Position numbers and translations under genes: made by a program | Assembly (NCBI GenBank): GCA_964615905.1 | Contig: CAZTUB010000002.1 | Span: forward strand, 62,001-126,000 | Length of the DNA stretch: 64,000 nt | Origin: DATLMR01 sp964615905 | GTDB lineage: Bacteria > Acidobacteriota > Blastocatellia > UBA7656 | Reading direction: 5' to 3' | In this document: positions 20,738-28,868 of the stretch, piece by piece | How positions within the stretch are numbered: the stretch's first letter is position 1 | Layout of the letters: the number at the start of each line of letters is the position of its first letter | The notes under the pieces: generated by a model | The model's database searches: none | Told to the model about the DNA's origin: nothing | The model's input: only the letters and a program-made list of their open reading frames with translations

Positions 20738-21829
20738 TTATAACCTTCCGTCAAAGATGATGTCGGGTCCCAGACGGCGCGTCTTGAATGATGAGAAGGT
20801 GAGCGCCTCGCTCAGTGTGACCACTCCGAGATCGCCCACGGCTTCGACGCCGCGCCCGATGATCTTCGGGGCGATAGCGATGACCAGCCGGTCAACGTGA
20901 CGCGCGCCCAGAAGCGATGTGATGATACCGCCCCCGCCTTCGACCAGGATCGATGCCACACGCGCCTGGCCAAGTGATGCGAGCAGGTCCGGGAGGCGAA
21001 GCCCCGTCCCCCCTGCGACCGAAGGCACGACCAGGACGCGCGCTCCCAGCTTTTCCAGGTTACGGATGCGCGCGGGGTCGGCCAGTTCTGTTGTGGCGAC
21101 GAGGGTGTGGCTTGCGGCGTCGCCCGCAAGCACGCGGGCTGTTAGAGGGATGCGCAGGCGGCTGTCTACGACTATGCGCAACGGGTCGCGCCCGTTTACA
21201 AGCCTGACGGTGAGCTTCGGGTCATCGGCAAGCACTGTGCCTATACCTACCATTATCGCGTCGTGCTCGCGTCGAAGCTGGTGCGCTAATCGAAGCGAGG
21301 CCTGCCCGCTTATCCACTGAGAATTGCCCGCGCCCGTCGCTATGCGCCCGTCGAGCGACTGCGCGAATTTCACGGTCACAAACGGGAGCCCCGTGCGCGC
21401 ATACTTGAAATAGATTTCGTTTACTTCCAGGCACTCTTGTTCGGAGACGCCGGTTGTCACTTCGACCCCCGACCGTTTCAACTCATCCGTCACACCCGCG
21501 TCGTCAATGATGCCGAGGACCACGCGGCGCGGGCGCGCGGCTATCAACCGCGCCACGCAGGCTGCGCGGTCCCGGCAGTCCGCGCCGGGCGAGATGTTTG
21601 TGTAAAGGGTCGCGCCGCGCGCAAGCGGGCCCGCGTCGGCTATCGCGATGGAGACGGCCGAAGCGTCGTCGGCCGAGTTCTGCTTGCGGGAGCCTGCGAA
21701 ACCGCGCCCGACAATCCGCCCGCTCGACACCACCACCGCGCCGGCCAGGGGCTCGCTCGAAGGCCGCCCCGCCGCTTTGCGCGCGAGCTTGAGCGCCCGG
21801 CTCATGAAGTGTGTGTCTCGCTCTTTCAT
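20738..21829 (-). CDS. RibD-like protein with degenerate deaminase and intact reductase domain
   Basis: A 363-residue protein with the two-domain plan of riboflavin RibD. The N-terminal cytidine-deaminase-like domain (about 1-135) has lost its active site: the HAE motif is absent (region 54-60 reads DDASAVS), and the PC of the zinc site is PG at 81-82; only Cys91 matches a zinc ligand. The C-terminal reductase domain (about 145-363) is well conserved (VKFAQSLDGRIATGAGNSQW, DAIMVGIGTVLADDPKL, ILVEGGGG). It should reduce a ribosylamino-pyrimidine-like substrate with NADPH but not deaminate. ATG 21829 aligns best; the frame is open to 21880. First gene of the operon. Confidence 0.85.
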   Translation of the reverse strand: MKERDTHFMSRALKLARKAAGRPSSEPLAGAVVVSSGRIVGRGFAGSRKQNSADDASAVSIAIADAGPLARGATLYTNISPGADCRDRAACVARLIAARPRRVVLGIIDDAGVTDELKRSGVEVTTGVSEQECLEVNEIYFKYARTGLPFVTVKFAQSLDGRIATGAGNSQWISGQASLRLAHQLRREHDAIMVGIGTVLADDPKLTVRLVNGRDPLRIVVDSRLRIPLTARVLAGDAASHTLVATTELADPARIRNLEKLGARVLVVPSVAGGTGLRLPDLLASLGQARVASILVEGGGGIITSLLGARHVDRLVIAIAPKIIGRGVEAVGDLGVVTLSEALTFSSFKTRRLGPDIIFDGRL

Positions 21830-21942
21830 TGCTCCAGTAGGTGACAGACAGTTATAACTGTAAATTGTTTGGGCCTTCAACGTTTATTAGCTCAGTATCA
21901 GGTTTGCGGATAGTTTTGGGTGACAGCTAATATTTACTGCTT

Positions 21943-22302
21943 ATGATGGTCGAGCTTGTAAAGGAGTTCAGCTTTGAATCGGCTCATCGCTTGCCGCGCG
22001 TGCCTGAAGATCACAAGTGCGCACGGTTGCACGGTCACTCGTTTCGTTGTGAAGTTGCGGTGCGCGGGGAGGTCGATCCTGAGACGGGCTGGCTGATCGA
22101 TTACGCGGAGATCGCGGAGGCGTTCGAGCCCCTGCGCAAGCGGCTCGATCACTACTACCTGAATGAGATCGAAGGGCTTGAAAACGCGACGAGCGAAAAT
22201 ATCGCGCGGTGGGTGTGGGAGAGGCTGAAAGATAGCCTGCCCCTGCTTTACCGCGTCACCATCCGCGAGACCTGCACCGCTCGCTGCGACTACTTTGGCT
22301 GA
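21943..22302 (+). CDS. queD: 6-carboxy-5,6,7,8-tetrahydropterin synthase
   Basis: Converts dihydroneopterin triphosphate to 6-carboxytetrahydropterin in queuosine (7-deazaguanine) synthesis. The 119-residue protein has the intact active site: FESAH, then CARLHGH with the catalytic Cys, and the Asp-His region LDHYYLNEI. It is followed after 8 bp by queE, the next enzyme. Two in-frame ATGs (21943, 21946) are possible starts. Divergent from the RibD-like operon; the roughly 110-bp gap holds both promoters. No preQ1 riboswitch pattern is recognised there. Confidence 0.93.
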   Translation: MMVELVKEFSFESAHRLPRVPEDHKCARLHGHSFRCEVAVRGEVDPETGWLIDYAEIAEAFEPLRKRLDHYYLNEIEGLENATSENIARWVWERLKDSLPLLYRVTIRETCTARCDYFG

Positions 22303-22310
22303 TAAAACGC

Positions 22311-22946
22311 ATGAGGATCACCGAGATTTATCAAAGCATTCAAGGCGAATCTAGCTTTGCCGGGCTACCCTGCGTCTTTGTCAGGTCGACGGGGTGTGAC
22401 CTGCGCTGTAGCTGGTGCGACTCGGAGTTCACCTTTACGGGCGGCGTTCGGATGACGGTTGACGAGATAATGAGCGAGGTCGAGAAGTACGATTGCGGTC
22501 TGGTCGAGCTGACGGGCGGCGAGCCGCTGTTGCAGCCTGACATATACGAGCTTGCGACGCGGCTCGTAGATAGCGGGCGGCGGGTGCTGATCGAAACCGG
22601 GGGGCACCGCGACATATCGAAGCTCGACGCGAGGGTGATTCGCATTATGGATTTGAAATGCCCCGCGTCGAATGAGTGCGAAAAGAATCTGTGGTCTAAC
22701 CTTGAGCACCTTCGCTCGACAGATGAAGTGAAATTCGTGCTCGCAGACCGCAACGATTACGAGTGGGCGCGCGATACGATTCGCGAGCACAGACTCGAAG
22801 ACCGCGCGCACCTTTTGATCTCTACCGCGTTCGGTAAATTAGAGCCCGCGCTCGCAGTCGGCTGGATGCTCGAAGACCGCTTGAGAGCCAGGTTCCAGTT
22901 GCAGCTTCACAAATACATCTGGTCGCCCACAGCAAGAGAGGTATAA
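22311..22946 (+). CDS. queE: 7-carboxy-7-deazaguanine synthase
   Basis: Radical-SAM enzyme that contracts 6-carboxytetrahydropterin to 7-carboxy-7-deazaguanine. The 211-residue protein has the cluster-binding CX3CX2C motif at Cys29, Cys33 and Cys36 (TGCDLRCSWC), preceded by IYQSIQGESSFAG, the classic QueE start. ELTGGEPLLQ at about 72-81 is the SAM-binding GGEP motif. Forms an operon with queD. queC and queF are not in the window. Confidence 0.95.
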   Translation: MRITEIYQSIQGESSFAGLPCVFVRSTGCDLRCSWCDSEFTFTGGVRMTVDEIMSEVEKYDCGLVELTGGEPLLQPDIYELATRLVDSGRRVLIETGGHRDISKLDARVIRIMDLKCPASNECEKNLWSNLEHLRSTDEVKFVLADRNDYEWARDTIREHRLEDRAHLLISTAFGKLEPALAVGWMLEDRLRARFQLQLHKYIWSPTAREV

Positions 22947-23029
22947 AGCCTGGAACCGATCATCTTTTGCAATTCGTGCCCGTTACTTTCGCCTCAAAAT
23001 ATCGTATATTTGCATAAAGAGAGTTAGCC

Positions 23030-23272
23030 ATGAAAACTATCACTTCTGAGGAAGCACAAGACGCTATGCAACAACTTTTGGAAGAAGCCGCTGCTTCCCA
23101 TGAGCCAATCCAGATCATAGGCAATTCGTCTAGAGCGGTCCTCATTTCAGAGGAGGACTGGCGCGCCATTCAGGAGACCTTGTACTTGCTCTCCATCCCA
23201 GGTATGCGCGAGTCGATCCGAGAGGGTCTAGCAACGTCGGTTGAGGAATGCTCTAAGGAGTTGAATTGGTGA
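23030..23272 (+). CDS. yefM: Phd/YefM-family antitoxin
   Basis: An 80-residue antitoxin that binds and neutralises the following YoeB-like toxin and normally autorepresses the operon. The N-terminal DNA-binding fold is recognisable: MKTITSEEAQDAMQQLLEEA, then EPIQIIGNSSRAVLISEEDW, typical of Phd/YefM. The acidic C-terminus would contact the toxin. Its TGA stop overlaps the toxin GTG start (GTGA), the usual coupling in type II modules. The symbol is by family resemblance. Confidence 0.9.
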   Translation: MKTITSEEAQDAMQQLLEEAAASHEPIQIIGNSSRAVLISEEDWRAIQETLYLLSIPGMRESIREGLATSVEECSKELNW

Positions 23273-23532
23273 GTTGGCAGTTAATCTACACGAAGCAAGC
23301 TGAGAAAGATGCAAAGAGATTGACTGCCGCCAGGTTGCGAAGGAAAGCCGAAGAGTTGTTAAATATCATAAGCGAGAATCCTTTTCAGGTTCCACCCCCA
23401 TATGAAAAGCTAGTCGGTGATCTTTCAGGAGCATATTCGCGTAGGATCAATATCCAGCATCGCCTTGTTTATCAGGTTTATGAAGATGAAAAAGTAGTGA
23501 AAGTCCTGCGAATGTGGACTCATTACGAGTGA
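23269..23532 (+). CDS. yoeB: YoeB/Txe-family mRNA interferase toxin
   Basis: An 87-residue RelE-fold ribosome-dependent mRNA endonuclease. Family residues are present: the EKL-GDLSGAYSRRI segment with the catalytic Arg, HRLVYQVYED, and the terminal His-Tyr (WTHYE) that matches the C-terminal HY active-site pair of YoeB. The start is taken as GTG 23269, with AAGGAG at 23255-23260; a TTG one codon earlier is less likely. Active residues look intact, so a functional toxin is expected. Confidence 0.9.
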   Translation: MSWQLIYTKQAEKDAKRLTAARLRRKAEELLNIISENPFQVPPPYEKLVGDLSGAYSRRINIQHRLVYQVYEDEKVVKVLRMWTHYE

Positions 23533-23579
23533 TAGAGAGAGTGAGCGGCTGTCGTGTGAATCTAGCCTTACTCTTCAGA

Positions 23580-25604
23580 TTACCTCAACGGCGACCTCCC
23601 TCGGCTTTGGGCGGGCGGGTTTATCCCCAAAAGATTTGAGACAAAGGCGGCAACGTCAATCGAGCGCACGGTCGCGATTGTACCGCGCTTGATTCCGGGC
23701 CCGCGCGCGATAAAGCTTGCGAGCATTTCTGGCCGCGTCGAAAGGTAGCCGTGCTCGCCCGACATCTCGCGCGCGGGCGCTATAACCTCGCCCGCCGTCG
23801 CATCCGACGTTTTATACCCCGGCGCCAGGTCGAAGTAGAGGTCGCCTCCCGCCGGACCTCCTATGCCGAGCCTGTCGCCGTGCTCTTCGGGTCTGAAGAA
23901 CCCTGTGAAGACTTGCCGGTTCGTTTGCGGGTCGCGCACCTGTGCGAGCGCGCGCTCTATCTTATCAACCACCTTCTTGCGGTCTTCGAGCGGGACGATG
24001 CCGCCGCGCCAGTCTTTTGTGTTCACAAGGACGCAATATTTAAGGTGAATCGCCTCGGTTCGCTGAGGGTCTATCTGACCTTTGTCATCGAGCGCGAGCA
24101 GCCCCGCCTGTTTGAGCGCCACGTTCACCCTTACGTCCTTGAATGCGGGCGACATCCCATGATCGCTTGTGAAAACTATATGGCCTCGCGGGCCCGCAAC
24201 AGAGTCGAGCAACGCGACCCGCGTATCGACTATTGCATAGCCCCAGCGGCGGAAACTGTTTACCTGTCGCGCTATTGCTCGATCAACCCCTGTCACATCC
24301 GGCCTCGCAAGGCCGTACAGCGCGTGCTCCATCTCGTCCGGGTAAGGCGAATAATCGATCAGCAGCCGGGGGTTGTAACGTTTCACTACCCAGGCGCTCA
24401 GGTTGTTATATTGCCTGATGACAAGCTCTATGCCTTCCAGGTAGCGGCGCTCTGCCGTGCCGTCGCCGCCCGCGTTGAGCTGCTTTCCCAGCAGCCCGTC
24501 GCGGTAAAGATAAGACGGGCCGTTGCCTAAAAAACCACCGGCTTCGCCGAGCATCTTTTCGAGCGAATTGCTTGGAGCCTGCCAGCCGTAAACCGTCCCG
24601 GCTTCATCGACCATCTTTTCGGGCGCATCGCTTGCAGCCTTTGGCCCTTCGTAAAGTCCGAGTTCGTAGACGGCGGGCTGGAAGAGCATGAACTGGCTGC
24701 CGTCGCGCTCAAGCTCGAAGAGCCGGAAATAAGCGACCGTGGGCACTCTCTTTTCGCCCACCCTGAGCCTCAGCGGTTCGCTGAAGTACCGGGCGAGCTT
24801 ACGGCCTCGCGGTCCGACTGTTTCAGTCGGAACCGCCGCCACTCGAACGCGCGCTCCCCTGGTGTCGGCCGCGACGTACATCGCCGTGTAGCCTCGCGCC
24901 GCGCCGCGTTCGGCAACAATCGCGCCGTGAAAAGTGACCTGATCCTTGGTCCAGCGAAAAGCGCGGACGGGAAGCGCCGAAGCCGGAAGGCGCGGGCTCC
25001 ACTCCGAGGCCTCTTCGGCAGTCGTGTCCGCTTTGCGCACAACCATGTGATCGGCGAGCTTCGCAGGACCGTACCCGCTTACGAGCACCGGCGGCGTGGT
25101 TGCGTCAGGGGCGGTGATAAAGGGTATGAAGGGATAGTTCTGTGTCGAATGATGCGCGACTGTCGGTATTCCTTGCCGCGCCGCCGTGACCCACAACGGC
25201 TCTGCCTGAAGCAACCGGGAATCGTACCCACTCATTCGCTCGAAAGCAGTGTGCTCGCTTCTGGGAAGCAGAGGGTTTGAGGATGTGACAACGCCGCTCA
25301 CGTTGCCGTATGCGCCTGTGTAGAGCGATGCGTGGCCCGCGGGCGTGATGGTCGGGAAGGCTTGAACCATGCCGCGCGCGACCGTGCCCTGACTGGCTAT
25401 TCGTCGCAGCGACCGCAGCTCGCTCGCTACAGGGTCGTCGCGCCAGATGTGATAAGCAAGGCCGTCTAGGCTGACCATCACTACTCTCGGTTGCTGATTG
25501 CTTGCGCGAGCTTGCGCGAGCGCAGGGTTTGTCGAAGATAAGAGAGCGAGCGCGACAAGGAACAGGTGTAGGAATTTTCGTCTCTGCATAGAAGGATTGA
25601 GCAT
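23580..25604 (-). CDS. Exported alkaline-phosphatase-superfamily phosphodiesterase
   Basis: A 674-residue type I phosphodiesterase/nucleotide pyrophosphatase-like enzyme with an N-terminal signal peptide (core about residues 14-30). Metal and nucleophile landmarks are MVSLDGLAYHIW (about 43-54), TITPAGHASLYTGAYGNVSG with the nucleophilic Thr (about 86-105), FTSDHGM and SGEHGYLST near the end. The substrate is unknown; related enzymes hydrolyse nucleotide or phosphonate esters. A 20-residue tandem duplication (EKM-x2-EAG) lies at 24541-24660. MQRRK at 25589 is an alternative start. Confidence 0.85.
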   Translation of the reverse strand: MLNPSMQRRKFLHLFLVALALLSSTNPALAQARASNQQPRVVMVSLDGLAYHIWRDDPVASELRSLRRIASQGTVARGMVQAFPTITPAGHASLYTGAYGNVSGVVTSSNPLLPRSEHTAFERMSGYDSRLLQAEPLWVTAARQGIPTVAHHSTQNYPFIPFITAPDATTPPVLVSGYGPAKLADHMVVRKADTTAEEASEWSPRLPASALPVRAFRWTKDQVTFHGAIVAERGAARGYTAMYVAADTRGARVRVAAVPTETVGPRGRKLARYFSEPLRLRVGEKRVPTVAYFRLFELERDGSQFMLFQPAVYELGLYEGPKAASDAPEKMVDEAGTVYGWQAPSNSLEKMLGEAGGFLGNGPSYLYRDGLLGKQLNAGGDGTAERRYLEGIELVIRQYNNLSAWVVKRYNPRLLIDYSPYPDEMEHALYGLARPDVTGVDRAIARQVNSFRRWGYAIVDTRVALLDSVAGPRGHIVFTSDHGMSPAFKDVRVNVALKQAGLLALDDKGQIDPQRTEAIHLKYCVLVNTKDWRGGIVPLEDRKKVVDKIERALAQVRDPQTNRQVFTGFFRPEEHGDRLGIGGPAGGDLYFDLAPGYKTSDATAGEVIAPAREMSGEHGYLSTRPEMLASFIARGPGIKRGTIATVRSIDVAAFVSNLLGINPPAQSRGRSPLR
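24541..24660. repeat. 60-bp in-frame tandem duplication inside the phosphodiesterase gene
   Basis: Two imperfect 60-bp copies (24541-24600 and 24601-24660) are clearly related over their first 40 bases. They encode two similar 20-residue blocks containing EKML-GEAG and EKMV-DEAG. The duplication keeps the frame. Confidence 0.7.
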
Positions 25605-25675
25605 AGAAGTTAGCGGGCCGGGCGTTCGTGTCGCGGTTGTGGTTCAAACGGGGAACGCCCGGCCCTGAAGGCTTA

Positions 25676-26443
25676 TTACATCCCCATGATGTGATAGCCG
25701 CTGTCTACGTGGAGTATTTCGCCTGTAACGCCGCGCGCAAGGTCCGAGAGCAGAAACAGAGCCGCGTCGGCGACTTCCGCTTGATCCACGTTTCGCCTGA
25801 GCGGAGCGCGGTTTCTCATATGATCGAGTATCTTTGAGAACCCCGTGATACCGGCGGACGCGAGGGTCTTGATCGGGCCTGCCGAAAGCCCGTTGACGCG
25901 TATGCCGCGCGGGCCGAGATCAGAAGCCAGATAACGCACGCTCATGTCGAGCGCGGCCTTTGCCACGCCCATCACGTTGTAGCCGGGGATAACCTGCTCG
26001 CCGCCCAGGTATGTGAGTGTGAGTATGCTGCCGTTGCGGCCCTCTATCAACGGCGCGGCCTCTCTGGCTATAGCCGTCAGCGAGTAGACGCTTATGTCCT
26101 GCGCTATGCGATAGCCTTCGCGCGATGTCTTCAGATACTCGCCTTCAAGCTCCTCTTTGAGCGCGAACGCTACGCCGTGAACCACGAAATCGAGCCCGCC
26201 GAACTCTTCTTTGATGCGAGCGAATACGGCGGCAATATCTTCGTCCTTTGTGACATCGCACGGGAGGACGAGCGGGTTTGTGAGCGCGGCCGACAGCTCG
26301 CGAGCATTCTCTTCGAGCCGCTCGCCCTGGTAAGTGAGCGCGATCTGCGCGCCTTCTTCACCGGCGCGGCGAGCAATCGCCCACGCCAGGCTGCGCTTGT
26401 TCGCCACCCCAAAAACGATCCCTTTCTTACCGTTCAAAAGCAT
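25676..26443 (-). CDS. fabI: Enoyl-[acyl-carrier-protein] reductase (NADH)
   Basis: Catalyses the last reduction of each fatty-acid elongation cycle. The 255-residue SDR protein has the FabI cofactor pattern GIVFGVANKRSLAWAIA (about 8-24) instead of a standard TGxxxGxG. The catalytic pair Tyr155-x6-Lys162 lies in GYNVMGVAK, with Tyr145 also conserved (TYLGGEQVIP). The FabI length and C-terminal GEILHVDSGYHIMGM are typical. It is the likely target of triclosan-class inhibitors in this organism, by family. It lies 34 bp after the M28 peptidase gene. Confidence 0.96.
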   Translation of the reverse strand: MLLNGKKGIVFGVANKRSLAWAIARRAGEEGAQIALTYQGERLEENARELSAALTNPLVLPCDVTKDEDIAAVFARIKEEFGGLDFVVHGVAFALKEELEGEYLKTSREGYRIAQDISVYSLTAIAREAAPLIEGRNGSILTLTYLGGEQVIPGYNVMGVAKAALDMSVRYLASDLGPRGIRVNGLSAGPIKTLASAGITGFSKILDHMRNRAPLRRNVDQAEVADAALFLLSDLARGVTGEILHVDSGYHIMGM

Positions 26444-26477
26444 GTTTGTCCTCGTATCGCAGGGTTTAAAGCCCCGA

Positions 26478-28286
26478 TTATTGTCGCTTGGCCGGGGTGA
26501 GCTTCAAAGTCATATCTCGCCCGTCGCGGCGTATCACAACGTCGATCTCTTCGTCGGGCCGTAGCTCGCCGAGCGCGTATGTATAATCGTAGACGTTCTT
26601 GATAGGCCATTTGCCAAGCTTCACAATGATGTCGCCCGCCTTGAGCCCTGCGCGCTCGGCGGGCGATTCCGGCCTCACGCCGTCCAGCTTCATGCCGTCG
26701 CTTTGATCCGAGTAGTTGGGGACTGTGCCGAGATAGACGCGAAACCCGCGACCCGTAGGACGAGTCTCCGTCTTCACCTTGTTGAACGCGATTCGCTCAG
26801 GCTCATTCGCCACCGCGACCGCTATATCGCGGACAAGCCCGGCTACTTTTTCGATGCCTTCCGCGTTGACCTTGTCGGCAGTGTCCGAAGGTTTGTGATA
26901 ATCCGAGTGAGTCCCTGTGAAGAAGAAAAGAACCGGTATATCGCGCACGTAAAAAGACTGGTGGTCGCTTGGGCCGAAGCCGTCCTGGCCCGTCGCGAGC
27001 GTGAACCGTGTGGCGGCCCCCGAAGCCGCGTTCAATCTGTTGAGCAGAGCTTGCCAGGCGGGCGAGGTTCCGACGCCGCCTACGAAAAGCGAGTCGTTGC
27101 GCAGCCGGCCTACCATATCCATGTTTAGCATGGCGACGGTTGATGCGAGCGGCACGACAGGGTTCTTTGTGTAAGCGGCGGAGCCGAGCAATCCCATCTC
27201 TTCGGCCGCGAAGGCGACAAAGACAAGGCTGCGTCGCGGCCTCTCTTTCTGGCCCGCCAGCGTTCGCGCCATCTCAAGCAGCGCGGCTGTGCCCGATGCG
27301 TTATCGTCAGCGCCGTGATGTATGGAACCGGAAGGGTTTGCCGCGAGCGATTCAGGGCCGCCGAGACCGAGGTGATCGTAATGCGCGCCGACGACCACAT
27401 ATTCATTTGCGAGCCGTGGATCGCTTCCCTGTAAAAGCGCCACGACGTTTGCGCCCTTGCCTTCCAGCTTCTCAACGTCTGCTTTGAACTCTACGGCGAG
27501 GCCGGGCAGGGCAAACGTCTCGTCTTTCTTATAAGCCTGGCCGGATTCGGCCAGAAGCGAAGCGGCGACCTTGCTGCTTATGACGACGGCCGGAAGCCCC
27601 GCGTCGAGAAAGTTCAGGTCGTGCTGCAACCGCGAGAGGCGGTCGGTTGCGAAATCCGGCTCGCTGCTTATAAAGATCACGCCGCGAGCGCCTTTCTCGC
27701 GCGCCTTGAGCGTCTTTCGCTGTATCTCAAGACCGGGCGCGGTGTGTTCGGCGAAGCGACCGTGCGGGTTATCGCCGTCGGGACTGCCGCGCTCTATCAA
27801 CACAACTTTGCCCGATACGTCCACGCCGGAATAGCTGTCGTATTGAAGCTCAGGCGCGGAGATGCCGTAGCCCGCGTGGACAAGCTCTCCGGCGGCGGCG
27901 ACCGGCGAAGAGAAGGCGAGCGGCATGTAGTCCTGCTCGATCTTGAGCGCGCGGTCACCCTTCGCGCTCTTTACGCGAAAACTGTTTTCCCGGCCCAGCC
28001 GCACCCCCGCGACGAATGCGAAAGATTGAAGGTAGCTCGACGCTGAAGCGGGTTTAAGCCCGTAGCTGCGAAACTGGTCCGCGATGTAGCGTGCGGCTTC
28101 GTCTGCGCCGGGCGTGCCCGCGCGGCGGCCCTGCAATTTTTCCGACGCCAGAAACGCGACGTGGCGAGAGATGCGCTCGGCCGAAAGCCCCGAATCCGAC
28201 AAAGCCGCGCGACCCCCGCTCGATGCCATAACAAGCGCGGCTATTATTAAGCCAAACCCGGCCCTCTTAAATCTCATAAACTTCAC
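26478..28286 (-). CDS. Exported M28-family aminopeptidase with PA and PDZ domains
   Basis: A 602-residue zinc peptidase with a signal peptide (about 1-30). Order: N-terminal helical region, a protease-associated (PA) insert (about 150-270), the M28 catalytic core with GAHYDHLG (about 302-309), HHGADDNASGTAALLE (two zinc ligands), AAEEMGLLGS (catalytic and zinc Glu) and HSDYHKPSDT, then a C-terminal PDZ domain (about 515-602, AERAGLKAGDIIVKLG). The arrangement is common in secreted Acidobacteria and Bacteroidetes peptidases. Probably releases N-terminal residues from peptides outside the cytoplasm. Confidence 0.9.
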   Translation of the reverse strand: MKFMRFKRAGFGLIIAALVMASSGGRAALSDSGLSAERISRHVAFLASEKLQGRRAGTPGADEAARYIADQFRSYGLKPASASSYLQSFAFVAGVRLGRENSFRVKSAKGDRALKIEQDYMPLAFSSPVAAAGELVHAGYGISAPELQYDSYSGVDVSGKVVLIERGSPDGDNPHGRFAEHTAPGLEIQRKTLKAREKGARGVIFISSEPDFATDRLSRLQHDLNFLDAGLPAVVISSKVAASLLAESGQAYKKDETFALPGLAVEFKADVEKLEGKGANVVALLQGSDPRLANEYVVVGAHYDHLGLGGPESLAANPSGSIHHGADDNASGTAALLEMARTLAGQKERPRRSLVFVAFAAEEMGLLGSAAYTKNPVVPLASTVAMLNMDMVGRLRNDSLFVGGVGTSPAWQALLNRLNAASGAATRFTLATGQDGFGPSDHQSFYVRDIPVLFFFTGTHSDYHKPSDTADKVNAEGIEKVAGLVRDIAVAVANEPERIAFNKVKTETRPTGRGFRVYLGTVPNYSDQSDGMKLDGVRPESPAERAGLKAGDIIVKLGKWPIKNVYDYTYALGELRPDEEIDVVIRRDGRDMTLKLTPAKRQ

Positions 28287-28310
28287 CTCGTCGTGAGTCT
28301 AGCAGCGAGC

Positions 28311-28347
28311 GGTGGTCAGAGGCCAGTGGTCAGCGGTCAGCGCTGAG
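28311..28347. repeat. Heptamer array E (unit GTGGTCA)
   Basis: About five degenerate 7-bp units of GTGGTCA/GCGGTCA lie in tandem between the small membrane-protein gene and the M28 gene. The 7-bp period matches the AGTGACA arrays, but no inverted partner is seen here. Confidence 0.6.
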
Positions 28348-28407
28348 AGCCGGTATTATCACCTCAGCTCAACCTCTTCGCCTCAAAAATGCCGCCGCCG
28401 GCTGGTG

Positions 28408-28854
28408 TTAAAGCTCTGTCTCTTTATGCATAAACAATCGCGGCACGCCCGCGAGCAGACCTATCAGCAGGAAGACAAGTATGGTCGACGCCGCGCCGGA
28501 GCCGAAGGTTGAGCCGAATGCCACGACGCGCAGGAGCGACAGCAGCTGCGACGTTCCGAGCGCTATCAGCAACGCCCACCACGCCCATCGCTCGCCGCGC
28601 CTGTAGGGGAAAAAGGCTATGAACCCCGCAAGCACGCCGCTGGCAAGCGCCCATGTCGCTGCTGTGACTCGACGGCCCCTGAAGGCGTCGATCACATCCT
28701 TGCCCGCGATCTGGCTTATCTGGTTCAGCTCGAAGCCGGGCGTTATGTTGTCCGTGCCGCCGTAACCCACCATCAAAGAGTTAATCGACAGAAGAACCAG
28801 CAATACGGAAAGTACCAACAGGATCACCCAGCTTATGGTAAATAGTATTCTCAT
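28408..28854 (-). CDS. Small membrane protein of unknown function
   Basis: A 148-residue protein with four predicted transmembrane segments (about residues 2-26, 62-80, 86-106 and 115-135). The short loop GYGGTDNITPGFELNQISQIAGKD separates TM1 and TM2. No family is recognised. The start at 28854 is set by a near-perfect Shine-Dalgarno (AAAGGAGG) 3 bp upstream of GCAATG; the frame remains open 90 bp further back but that part overlaps the neighbouring gene. It follows the M20 peptidase gene by 14 bp and is probably in the same transcript. Confidence 0.75.
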   Translation of the reverse strand: MRILFTISWVILLVLSVLLVLLSINSLMVGYGGTDNITPGFELNQISQIAGKDVIDAFRGRRVTAATWALASGVLAGFIAFFPYRRGERWAWWALLIALGTSQLLSLLRVVAFGSTFGSGAASTILVFLLIGLLAGVPRLFMHKETEL

Positions 28855-28868
28855 TGCGCCTCCTTTGT

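Noticed and set aside
21830..21942. preQ1 riboswitch before queD
   Set aside because: I could not find the stem, loop and A-rich tail of a preQ1 aptamer.
23030..23532. Toxin-antitoxin pair as part of a mobile island
   Set aside because: No integrase, att-like repeats or other accessory genes adjoin it; probably a lone module.
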